A stretch of DNA of 5,613 bases from Nitrospirota bacterium (GCA_003229345.1 QIDN01000117.1:1-5613); one strand, 5' to 3'; positions 1 to 5,613 are shown, counted from the first letter of the stretch. Program-made: numbers and translations. The notes: a model not told the origin generated them from the letters alone.

Positions 1-2
1 GA

Positions 3-692
3 TATGAGGAAGGCCAGGAGAAAGGTTTTCAGGCAGGCGAACAGACGGTGAAGGAACATTTCGAATCTTCTTTGGAAGCTTTAAAAACTCTCATCGAGCA
101 ATTGTCGGAAGCCAGGGGGAAAGCCTATTCTCTGCTGGAACGCGAAATGGTGGAAATGATCACAACCCTCGCCCGGAAAGTGGTCCGCACGGAACTGAAA
201 GGCAAGGAAAACAGCATCCGTGAAATCGTTCACATGGCGATCGAATCCGTACTGGACCGGGAATCGCTGGTCATCAAAATCCATCCGGACGACCACAAGG
301 AGCTGGAGGACTACGGGCAGGAACTCATACAACTGTTCCATGAAATTAAAAACGTGGAGTTCCAATCCCATGCTTCCGTTGTGCGCGGAAATTGTGTCGT
401 GGAATCGAATTTTGGTACCGTTGAAGCAGGTCTGGACCACCTTGACGAGCACATCGAAAGAATTTTACATCTGGCACCCCCTGCCCCGCCGCCCACGGCC
501 CATCCAGATGAAACCAATGCACCTGAAGAACCGGAAGAACCCATTGAACTGACTCACATGGCTGGACCGGGAGAGGAAGATGCTCCAATGATAGATGCAG
601 AGGCCTTTGACGATAACTTGGGCATTGGGTTCGATGACCCGGATGAACCGTTGGACCCGGACGCTGCAGATGATCCGGAATCTTCTTCCTGA
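3..692 (+). CDS. fliH: FliH, flagellar export ATPase regulator (5' end outside window)
   Basis: FliH binds FliI as a dimer, restrains its ATPase activity and docks the FliI/FliJ complex at the export gate and C-ring in the cytoplasm. The reading frame is open from the first full codon at position 3. It reads YEEGQEKGFQAGEQ, the glycine-spaced helical repeat typical of the FliH N-terminal half, so the GTG at 48 is probably internal and the true start lies upstream of the window. A coiled-coil-like helix follows (to about nt 200). The C-terminal FliH/YscL domain then shows IKIHPDDHKELEDY (about 273-314) and VVESNFGTVEAGLDHLDEHIERIL (about 396-467, the family's closing motif). After that comes an extra tail of about 72 residues (474-689) with 23 Asp/Glu, 15 Pro and no Lys/Arg, which most FliH proteins lack. 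The stop codon is 8 nt before fliI. Identity rests on the motifs plus the fliI/fliJ context. Confidence 0.9.
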   Translation, partial: YEEGQEKGFQAGEQTVKEHFESSLEALKTLIEQLSEARGKAYSLLEREMVEMITTLARKVVRTELKGKENSIREIVHMAIESVLDRESLVIKIHPDDHKELEDYGQELIQLFHEIKNVEFQSHASVVRGNCVVESNFGTVEAGLDHLDEHIERILHLAPPAPPPTAHPDETNAPEEPEEPIELTHMAGPGEEDAPMIDAEAFDDNLGIGFDDPDEPLDPDAADDPESSS

Positions 693-700
693 GCAATAGT

Positions 701-2029
701 ATGAGCGAAACCATCAATTTAAAAAAATACCAGTCCTTCGTGGACAATATTTCTTTCGTCAAAAAAAGAGGACGTGTCAACCGTGTAACGGGTTTGATCA
801 TCGAAGGCGACGGGCCCCCTGTGTCCGTGGGCAGTCTGTGCACCATCATTTCCAATCAAAGAAACAAAAAGATAGATGCTGAGGTGGTAGGTTTCCGCGA
901 CAATAAAATATTGTTGATGCCGCTGGGAGAAATGACTGGCATCGAACCGGGAAGTATCATCGAGTCGAAAGACGAATACCCGTTGATCAACGTCAGCGAC
1001 GGTTTGCTGGGACGTATTCTAGACGGCAACGGCAATCCGCTCGACGGCAAAGGCCCCATTCCTATGGGACTCGATTACCCGATTTTCGGCACCCCGGTCA
1101 ACCCGCTCGAAAAAAACCGGGTGCGAGAACCGCTGGACGTCGGCATACGCGCCATCAACGCCTTGCTGACCTGCGGCAAGGGACAACGTCTCGGAATCAT
1201 GGCTGGCACGGGAATCGGCAAATCGATTTTGTTGGGCATGATCGCCCGCAATACTTCAGCGGATGTCAACGTAGTAGCACTGATCGGTGAACGGGGACGG
1301 GAAGTTAAAGAATTTATTGAAGAGAATCTAGGCAATGAAGGGTTAAAAAATTCGGTAGTGGTGGCCGCGGCTTCGGATCAACCGCCGCTGGTACGCCTCA
1401 GAGGCGCGTTCATCGCCCACACAATTGCCGAATATTTTCGCGACCGGGGCAAAGACGTCTTGCTGATGATGGATTCAGTAACCCGCTTCGCTCTGGCGCA
1501 GAGGGAAATTGGATTATCCGTCGGCGAACCCCCGACCACACGCGGGTTCACGCCTTCCGTATTTTCCCTACTTCCCAAGTTGATGGAACGCGCCGGTACT
1601 TCTTCCGGCAAAGGAACGATTACCGGGCTCTATACCGTTTTGGTGGAAGGGGACGATTTAACCGAACCCATTTCGGATTCGGTGCGGGCTATCCTGGACG
1701 GCCATATCGTTTTGTCGCGGCAACTGTCTTCGCACAATCATTACCCCGCTATAGACGTACTAGAGAGCATCAGCCGGTTGATGATCGACGTGGTTTCCAA
1801 AGAGCAAATCAATCTGGCCATGCAGTTCAAAGATATCCTCGCAACCTACCGCGAAGCGGAAGACCTGATCAACATCGGCGCTTATGCGCAGGGGAGCAAT
1901 CCCAAAATCGACCTGGCCATTCAAAAATTTGAAGCGTTCAACCAATTCTTGCAGCAGGACATCGGAGAATCCGCTTCCATGCAGGACAGCATCAGTAGAC
2001 TCCAACAGATTATGGAGGGAGCATCATGA
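701..2029 (+). CDS. fliI: FliI, flagellum-specific type III export ATPase
   Basis: FliI is the cytoplasmic ATPase of the flagellar type III secretion apparatus and is related to the F1 beta subunit. It forms a hexamer below the FlhA gate and uses ATP hydrolysis to help release export substrates from their chaperones. The 442-aa length is normal for the family. Visible motifs are the Walker A loop AGTGIGKS (residues 168-175, Lys174), the GERGREV segment with the probable catalytic Glu197, the Walker B strand LLMMD (254-258) followed by SVTRFALAQREIGL, and LSRQLSSHNHYPAIDVL (338-354), which is typical of the FliI/YscN group. The N-terminal beta-barrel domain covers about residues 20-95. No key residue is missing. 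The ATG at 701 has only a weak GAG (691-693) upstream, overlapping the fliH stop, so translational coupling to fliH is likely. Its stop overlaps the fliJ start. Confidence 0.98.
   Translation: MSETINLKKYQSFVDNISFVKKRGRVNRVTGLIIEGDGPPVSVGSLCTIISNQRNKKIDAEVVGFRDNKILLMPLGEMTGIEPGSIIESKDEYPLINVSDGLLGRILDGNGNPLDGKGPIPMGLDYPIFGTPVNPLEKNRVREPLDVGIRAINALLTCGKGQRLGIMAGTGIGKSILLGMIARNTSADVNVVALIGERGREVKEFIEENLGNEGLKNSVVVAAASDQPPLVRLRGAFIAHTIAEYFRDRGKDVLLMMDSVTRFALAQREIGLSVGEPPTTRGFTPSVFSLLPKLMERAGTSSGKGTITGLYTVLVEGDDLTEPISDSVRAILDGHIVLSRQLSSHNHYPAIDVLESISRLMIDVVSKEQINLAMQFKDILATYREAEDLINIGAYAQGSNPKIDLAIQKFEAFNQFLQQDIGESASMQDSISRLQQIMEGAS
2014..2020 (+). promoter_or_regulatory. Strong Shine-Dalgarno for fliJ, inside fliI
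   Basis: GGAGGGA lies within the last codons of fliI. GGAGG ends 7 nt before the fliJ ATG at 2026. It is the strongest ribosome binding site in the flagellar block and fixes the fliJ start within the 4-nt overlap. Confidence 0.75.
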
Positions 2030-2463
2030 CCTTTCGTTTTGAAACCCTGTTGAAGTTACGCAAAAATGCGGAGAACCTGGAGCAACGGGAAATGGCAGAG
2101 ATTCAAAATCATCTCTATGCCCGGCAAAATGAATTGCAAGATTTAAATTCCTCCGGAACAAAGAACAAGGAGGAACTACAGAGCCGGCTTCAACAATCTA
2201 TTCCCGGCAGGACTTTGGATCTGTATGACCGTTATTTTCAATCCATGGGCCTCCGATCCGGCCTTCAAGAGCGGATCATTTCGGAAACCGGCGAAAAGGT
2301 TGAGGCCAAGCGGTCGGAACTGGTTGAGGCAATGAGAAAGCGGCGCGTCCTGGAAATTCTGAAGGACCGGGACATCCTAAAGAAGAAACGCAAAGTCCTT
2401 AAAGATGAAATCGCGCTCATGGACGAAATTTCCTCGGCACGATGGCAGATGAGAACCTTATGA
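2026..2463 (+). CDS. fliJ: FliJ, flagellar export chaperone / ATPase central stalk
   Basis: FliJ is a small cytoplasmic coiled-coil protein. It inserts into the FliI ring like the gamma subunit of F1, contacts FlhA and helps recycle export chaperones. The 145-aa length matches the family (about 140-150). The N-terminus MTFRFETLLKLRKNAENLEQ is a recognisable FliJ opening (F-x-L-x-x-L-L-x-L-R). The rest is almost entirely charged heptad-like helix, with no cysteine and no membrane segment, and a basic stretch RDILKKKRKVLKDE near the C-terminus. The ATG overlaps the fliI stop by 4 nt (ATGA, 2026-2029) and is preceded by GGAGG. The stop at 2461-2463 overlaps the next gene's likely start in the same way. 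Sequence conservation in FliJ is low, so the position directly after fliI carries much of the assignment. Confidence 0.93.
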   Translation: MTFRFETLLKLRKNAENLEQREMAEIQNHLYARQNELQDLNSSGTKNKEELQSRLQQSIPGRTLDLYDRYFQSMGLRSGLQERIISETGEKVEAKRSELVEAMRKRRVLEILKDRDILKKKRKVLKDEIALMDEISSARWQMRTL

Positions 2464-3023
2464 AATATTTTTCAGTTAAACTCATTATCGGTCTCACTTG
2501 CGCGTTCGCTCTACTGGCAGGATCGTGGGCTTATGCCCAGAATTCTCAAACCGTGCCGAAGCCAACACCAAAAACTCAAACGGAACCTCCGCAGCTGCCG
2601 ACTCAACCCGCTTCCGTTTCTCCAGAGACGCTACGACTTTTGGAAATGATCGAGCGTAAAAACCGGGAATTAAAAAAGCGGGAGGAGGAATTACTTCTTA
2701 AAGAAAAAAATCTTGAGGCGCTTGAGAAAAATGTTCTTTCAGATCTTCAAAAAATCGAGGAAGCCTTGGCGCGCAGTGAAGAAATGGTGGGTATTAGAAA
2801 GGACCTTATCGAAAAAAATGTGAAGGCATTGGTCAAGGCCTACTCCAACATGAAACCAGTGCAGGCCGCGGCACTACTGGAGCGCATGGACGAAGGCACC
2901 GCGATTATCATTATTTCGCGCATGAAAAGCCGGGTGGCGGGAAAAGTGCTGGGGGCCATGAATACGAGGATCGCCAAAAATATCACCGAAAAAATCGCCG
3001 GCAAGAAAACTGATAACAATTAA
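2460..3023 (+). CDS. MotE-like / MgtE_N-domain flagellar-operon protein, exported or membrane-anchored
   Basis: This is a 187-aa protein with three visible parts. The first is a signal peptide or anchor (MKYFSVKLIIGLTCAFALLA, then GSWAYA, with an AYA-Q type cleavage site after residue 26) followed by a Pro/Thr/Gln-rich linker (about 27-55). The second is a highly charged coiled coil (about 58-112, ERKNRELKKREEELLLKEKN). The third is a C-terminal helical domain (about 118-181, with VKALVKAYSNMKPVQAAALLERMDE) resembling the intracellular N domain of MgtE. This layout is found in MotE-like proteins encoded after fliJ in many bacteria; rhizobial MotE is a periplasmic chaperone for the motor protein MotC. 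The start at 2460 is chosen because it gives a 4-nt ATGA overlap with fliJ, as between fliI and fliJ, and puts the signal peptide at the N-terminus. An in-frame ATG at 2442 would add MADENL in front. Its partner in this organism cannot be told from sequence. Confidence 0.8.
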   Translation: MKYFSVKLIIGLTCAFALLAGSWAYAQNSQTVPKPTPKTQTEPPQLPTQPASVSPETLRLLEMIERKNRELKKREEELLLKEKNLEALEKNVLSDLQKIEEALARSEEMVGIRKDLIEKNVKALVKAYSNMKPVQAAALLERMDEGTAIIIISRMKSRVAGKVLGAMNTRIAKNITEKIAGKKTDNN

Positions 3024-3054
3024 AGCGCTTCCCTTCCCCGATAGGCCACCTCTA

Positions 3055-3690
3055 TTATGCAGGCTCTTTCGGGAGATCCATTCCGGGCACGACAATCCCA
3101 AATGACATAAGATACTTGATCCCTTCTTCCCGCGTCATTTTCAAGGGAATGATCTGGTCGCGCGGGAGGATCAGCATGAAACCGAGCGTCACGTTCGGAA
3201 GAAGAGGAAGAAACACGTTGACGAGGTCCTCACCCGTTCGGCTGGTCACCTCGCCATGTTCATCGCAGGAAATCAGGCCGATCATTCGCGAAGACGGGTG
3301 CGGATAACGAACCAAAACCATTTGTTTGAATGGAGACTTGCCAGGCCGGGAAATAGCAACAACCACCTTTTGGATAGTCTTGTAAATTCCACGAACAAAC
3401 GGAACCTGATGCATTAGATAATCCCAGACGCGCACCACTTGCTTTCCCAAAAAATTAGCGGTCACCAGGCCTACAATAAAAATAAAAAAGCAAATCAGTA
3501 TGAAGCCCAATCCCGGCAGGTGAAAATCTTCAGGCAGGGGAATTTGCAAGCGGAGGATGATCCAGGTCACGACCGGCGCCATGAGCTTGTCCAACTTACC
3601 GATGACGAATGCCAGCACGATATAGGTCAGGCCAATGGGGATGATGACGAGTAGTCCCGCAATCATATTTTGCTTTATAAAATTTCTCAA
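3055..3690 (-). CDS. DUF502 family two-TM membrane protein
   Basis: This conserved inner-membrane protein of unknown biochemical role belongs to the DUF502 family. With a start at 3690 it has 211 residues, the usual family length. TM1 is about residues 9-31 (AGLLVIIPIGLTYIVLAFVI). TM2 is about 57-80 (LGFILICFFIFIVGLVTANF). The conserved VPFVRGIYKTIQKVV (96-110) follows. A C-terminal soluble domain includes a glycine-rich GFMLILPRDQIIPLKMTREEGIKYLMSFGIVVP segment typical of the family. Three starts are possible: TTG 3768, ATG 3735 and TTG 3690. I prefer TTG 3690 (GAG 6 nt upstream) because DUF502 proteins normally begin a few residues before TM1. TTG 3768 would sit at about the predicted transcription start, and ATG 3735 is buried in a hairpin stem. 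ATG 3666 would cut too close to TM1. The gene converges on the flagellar operon with a 31-nt spacer. Confidence 0.85.
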   Translation of the reverse strand: MRNFIKQNMIAGLLVIIPIGLTYIVLAFVIGKLDKLMAPVVTWIILRLQIPLPEDFHLPGLGFILICFFIFIVGLVTANFLGKQVVRVWDYLMHQVPFVRGIYKTIQKVVVAISRPGKSPFKQMVLVRYPHPSSRMIGLISCDEHGEVTSRTGEDLVNVFLPLLPNVTLGFMLILPRDQIIPLKMTREEGIKYLMSFGIVVPGMDLPKEPA

Positions 3691-3730
3691 AGCACACTCG
3701 GAAATAGAAGAAACAACTGCATACTCAACG

Positions 3731-3752
3731 GCCATCCGCCCAAGCGGATGGC
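3731..3752 (-). promoter_or_regulatory. Perfect 9-bp leader hairpin upstream of the DUF502 gene
   Basis: GCCATCCGC (3731-3739) and GCGGATGGC (3744-3752) are exact inverted complements around a 4-nt loop (TTGG in the minus-strand transcript). From the predicted promoter it would lie at about +18 to +39 of the leader. It contains the in-frame ATG at 3735, so that ATG would be sequestered. No U-tract follows on either strand, which argues against a simple terminator. It could be an mRNA-stability element, a translational control hairpin, or a copy of a dispersed palindromic repeat. Confidence 0.6.
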
Positions 3753-3776
3753 TGAAGCAGCTTGGCAATTGAATAC

Positions 3777-3805
3777 ATTTTAAGCGAAGGCAGGGTTTCT
3801 GTCAA
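3777..3805 (-). promoter_or_regulatory. Near-consensus sigma-70 promoter for the DUF502 gene
   Basis: On the minus strand, TTGACA (3805-3800) matches the -35 consensus exactly. It is followed by a 17-nt spacer and TAAAAT (3782-3777), a 5/6 match to TATAAT. The predicted transcription start is near 3770. It lies between the end of the aminomutase gene (3884) and the DUF502 gene, and points towards the latter. The -35 hexamer sits in the loop of a 6-bp inverted repeat GGGTTT/AAACCC (3793-3798 and 3805-3810). This is read from sequence only. Confidence 0.65.
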
Positions 3806-3810
3806 AACCC

Positions 3811-3836
3811 GCGTCACCCGTCAACCCGTGTGACGC
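3811..3836 (-). terminator. Inverted repeat GCGTCAC/GTGACGC after the aminomutase gene: possible terminator or operator
   Basis: A perfect 7-bp inverted repeat (3811-3817 with 3830-3836) has a 12-nt centre. It lies 47 nt after the stop of the aminomutase gene in the direction of transcription. On the minus strand it is followed by GGG and a four-base T run, so it is a weak candidate for an intrinsic terminator. It ends 5 bp before the -35 element of the downstream promoter, so it could equally be an operator. The sequence does not decide between these. Confidence 0.35.
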
Positions 3837-3883
3837 TGGCCTCTATAAAAACCTACTATTCTGACAGGATAACAGGAAAGGGA

Positions 3884-5017
3884 TTAAGCCATTTCACACA
3901 GCTTGTCGGGAGAGGACACCACCGTGGAACTCGGCACAGCTTTTTTCGAGGATCTTTCGGTCGGCTGAGGATACCGGAACACCTTACCCTCAAAGTTTCG
4001 GACCAGGATTTCCCGATCGTTATACTCCACCACCGTGTCGGGCAGTAATCGGACTTTACCTCCGCCGCCCGGGGTATCAATCACAAAATAAGGTACTCCC
4101 ATGCCGGAAGTGTGACCCTGCAATCCACGGATGATCTCAAGTCCCTTTTCAATTTTAGTCCGAAAATGATCGGTCCCCATCGTCATATCCGCCTGATACA
4201 GGTAATACGGCTTGATGCGAATCTTGAGCAGTTTGTGCACCAGCTCCTTCATGGTGTCCACGTCGTCATTCACCCCTTTGAGCAGAACCGTCTGACTGCC
4301 CAGCGGAATACCGGCATCAGCCATTCGGTTGCAGGCCAGCTCTACCTCCGGAGTAATTTCAGCAGGATGATTGAAATGCAGATTAGCGTAAAGCGGATGA
4401 AATTTTTTCAACATCTCACACAAAGCGGGGGTAATGCGTTCTGGCAACGTGCCGGGAACACGGGTGCCAATGCGGATAATTTCCAGATGCGGTATTTCCC
4501 GGAGCGCCCCCATGATACGCTCCAACTCCTTGTCGGGCACCAGCAGAGGATCGCCACCCGACATAATCACGTCGCGTATCTCCGGGTGTTGTGCGATGTA
4601 CTCGATGCCCTGGCGCAAGGTCTCGCGGGTCACGATCCCCGGAAAACCGATTTTGCGCTTGCGGGTGCAGAACCGGCAAATGATTGGACACTGATTGTTC
4701 AGCATCAACAATACACGGTCGGGATAACGGTGAACCAGTTCGGGGACGGGCATGTTCTCTTCTTCGTTGAGAGGATCGGTATTCAAAGCTTCTTCAACAC
4801 TTAAAAAATCATCCAACTCTTCGGCGGTGGGCACCACTTGCTTCCATAAAGGATCGTTTTCTTCCTTGATCTGATCCAGGAAATAGGAATTAATCCGGAT
4901 TGGAAAAATCTCCGAAACCTTCTGAAGCTTTTCCATGTAGTCTTTGGATCCAGATACAAAGGGCAGGTCTTCCACTTTTACCACACTATCGCTCAGTTGT
5001 TTTTGCCAGCGCTCCAT
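3884..5017 (-). CDS. kamA: KamA-family radical SAM lysine 2,3-aminomutase
   Basis: It probably converts L-lysine to L-beta-lysine by a 1,2-amino shift, using S-adenosylmethionine, a [4Fe-4S] cluster and PLP in the cytoplasm. The 377-aa protein shows TDPLNEEENMPVPELVHRYPDR (80-101) and the radical SAM cluster CPIICRFC (C110, C114, C117). It also shows the SAM-binding MSGGDPL (152-158), the HFNHPAEIT block (214-222) and the PLP lysine in PGGGGK (Lys321). By alignment from memory to the Clostridium subterminale enzyme, Arg119 matches Arg134 (lysine carboxylate), and Asp277 and Asp314 match Asp293 and Asp330 (epsilon-amino group), which supports lysine as substrate. The zinc ligand Cys268 is replaced by Asp252 and the C-terminal cysteine cluster is absent. 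The tail from about residue 350 is low in complexity. The start at ATG 5017 has AAAGG (5028-5024) 6 nt upstream. It lies 21 nt after the glutaredoxin-like gene, probably in one operon. No beta-lysine acetyltransferase (ablB) is next to it. An EpmB-like role on elongation factor P is less likely but not excluded. Confidence 0.85.
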   Translation of the reverse strand: MERWQKQLSDSVVKVEDLPFVSGSKDYMEKLQKVSEIFPIRINSYFLDQIKEENDPLWKQVVPTAEELDDFLSVEEALNTDPLNEEENMPVPELVHRYPDRVLLMLNNQCPIICRFCTRKRKIGFPGIVTRETLRQGIEYIAQHPEIRDVIMSGGDPLLVPDKELERIMGALREIPHLEIIRIGTRVPGTLPERITPALCEMLKKFHPLYANLHFNHPAEITPEVELACNRMADAGIPLGSQTVLLKGVNDDVDTMKELVHKLLKIRIKPYYLYQADMTMGTDHFRTKIEKGLEIIRGLQGHTSGMGVPYFVIDTPGGGGKVRLLPDTVVEYNDREILVRNFEGKVFRYPQPTERSSKKAVPSSTVVSSPDKLCEMA

Positions 5018-5038
5018 ATTGAACCTTTGAATTGTTAA

Positions 5039-5278
5039 TCAGGAATGAATCGAATAGGTTTTTTTGAGATGGTCAATGATGTCATACTCGTCGTCGAGCA
5101 CCACGTCGCCATCGATCAGGACCGGGACAGTGGTTTGACCTGAAACTTCGTGGACTTCTTTTCTTAAATGATGAGGCCAGGGGACGTCGATCTTTTCATA
5201 CTCAATTTGCAGGTTCGCCAAAACGTCTCGAACCATGGAACAATAACCGCATCCGTCAATATTATAAAGTTTCATCAT
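5039..5278 (-). CDS. Glutaredoxin-like thioredoxin-fold protein
   Basis: This is a 79-aa single-domain cytoplasmic protein with a thioredoxin fold. The N-terminal strand MMKLYNID leads into the dithiol active site CGYC (residues 10-13). The cis-proline motif TVPVLIDG (50-57, Pro52) and a final helix DDEYDIIDHLKKTY (62-75) follow, as in glutaredoxins and glutathione S-transferase N-terminal domains. The family reduces disulfides or glutathione mixed disulfides; the substrate here is unknown. Two adjacent ATGs (5278 and 5275) are possible starts. The first lies 3 nt after the stop of the upstream gene, with AGG about 8 nt before it inside that gene, so coupled translation is likely. The lysine aminomutase gene follows after 21 nt. 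The local context suggests a redox helper for that operon, which is inference. Confidence 0.8.
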   Translation of the reverse strand: MMKLYNIDGCGYCSMVRDVLANLQIEYEKIDVPWPHHLRKEVHEVSGQTTVPVLIDGDVVLDDEYDIIDHLKKTYSIHS

Positions 5279-5281
5279 CGT

Positions 5282-5613
5282 TTATGCCTGGCTCTCCAGC
5301 CCGGTCGCACAAGGCACCATGACTGCATCCACCATTCCATGAATTTTCTTTTTGTCGTGCGGGCACAGAGTAGCCAGAATACCTCCCAACCGCGCCTGAT
5401 TTTCCACCACAAAATAATAGGGCGTCAACCGCGCCCGACTCTCCATGGTATCCATGGATTGTGTTTTTGAATTCCAGAAGGCGGCTTCGATCCGCTTACC
5501 TTTGTGAAATTCCTGCAAAATATAGGGCTGATGCGGAAACTCCGCGAGTGCCCGGTCCAGGGTCTTGCCCCAATCCTCGCTCGACACGTCGTGCCCCATC
5601 ACCACCCCCCGGC
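5282..5613 (-). CDS. C-terminal part of a probable circularly permuted ATP-grasp-like protein (5' end outside window)
   Basis: The frame is open to the window edge, so only the last 109 residues are visible. They begin RGVVMGHDVSSEDWGKTLDR, continue with PHQPYILQEFHKGKR, then RARLTPYYFVVENQARLGG, and end ILATLCPHDKKKIHGMVDAVMVPCA plus a short tail. The order Gly-rich RGVV-G, an acidic/Trp helix, Y-I-L-Q-E, then an R-L-x-P-Y-Y-F-V-V strand resembles the ATP-binding half of circularly permuted ATP-grasp proteins related to glutathionylspermidine synthase-type ligases. Such enzymes form amide bonds with ATP. The call rests on pattern memory over a partial protein; the catalytic lysines and remaining metal ligands would lie outside the window. 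The gene is 3 nt from the glutaredoxin-like gene and is likely co-transcribed with it and the aminomutase. Substrate is unknown. Confidence 0.5.
   Translation of the reverse strand, partial: RGVVMGHDVSSEDWGKTLDRALAEFPHQPYILQEFHKGKRIEAAFWNSKTQSMDTMESRARLTPYYFVVENQARLGGILATLCPHDKKKIHGMVDAVMVPCATGLESQA

Noticed and set aside
48..50. GTG at 48 as the fliH start
   Set aside because: The frame is open upstream and encodes the glycine-repeat helix typical of FliH, so the start is outside the window.
346..855. A 169-codon minus-strand open frame across the fliH/fliI junction
   Set aside because: It is antisense to two well-supported flagellar genes, and its composition reflects the complement of the acidic FliH tail.
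3116..3654. Two short plus-strand open frames inside the DUF502 region
   Set aside because: They are antisense to the membrane protein gene, and no domain, ribosome binding site or operon context supports them.
3731..3752. Intrinsic terminator
   Set aside because: The stem is good but no T-run follows on either strand, and it lies just after a promoter.
4112..4804. A 230-codon plus-strand open frame inside the aminomutase gene
   Set aside because: It lies fully antisense to a gene with clear family motifs and its translation shows no recognisable domain.
3884..5017. Assignment as EpmB (EF-P lysine aminomutase)
   Set aside because: Length and the 80-101 and HFRT/GHTSG motifs fit KamA better, and no epmA or efp is next to it. 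Not fully excluded.

Overview
This window comes from a flagellated, diderm-type bacterium of roughly balanced GC content. It carries two gene blocks on opposite strands that converge near position 3024-3054. The flagellar order fliH-fliI-fliJ-(MotE-like) is common in deltaproteobacteria-like and Nitrospinota-like genomes. That taxonomic placement is only a weak inference; no marker gene is present.

Left block, plus strand, 1-3023: the end of a flagellar operon. It contains fliH (5' end outside the window, with a long acidic/proline-rich C-terminal tail), fliI (the export ATPase, with all motifs intact), fliJ (coiled-coil export chaperone/ATPase stalk) and a secreted or membrane-anchored MgtE_N/MotE-like protein. 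Spacing is tight: 8 nt between fliH and fliI, then two successive 4-nt ATGA overlaps. FliH, FliI and FliJ form the soluble ATPase complex of the flagellar type III export gate. The fourth protein probably acts on the periplasmic side, near the stator or motor.

Right block, minus strand, reading from 5613 down to 3055: a partial gene resembling the C-terminal end of a circularly permuted ATP-grasp protein, a 79-aa glutaredoxin-like protein, a KamA-family radical SAM lysine 2,3-aminomutase, then, after a structured 193-nt intergenic region, a two-TM DUF502 membrane protein. The first three genes are 3 and 21 nt apart and look like one transcript. The DUF502 gene appears to have its own promoter, a near-consensus TTGACA-N17-TAAAAT, followed by a leader that contains a perfect 9-bp hairpin. 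The predicted transcription start rules against the most upstream possible start codon and favours a TTG at 3690.

The most interesting items are the ATP-grasp/glutaredoxin/aminomutase trio, which may be an uncharacterised beta-amino-acid or peptide-ligation pathway; the loss of the zinc site in the aminomutase despite retained lysine-binding residues; and the hairpin-rich control region at 3731-3836. No RNA genes, insertion sequences, CRISPR arrays or attachment sites were seen.
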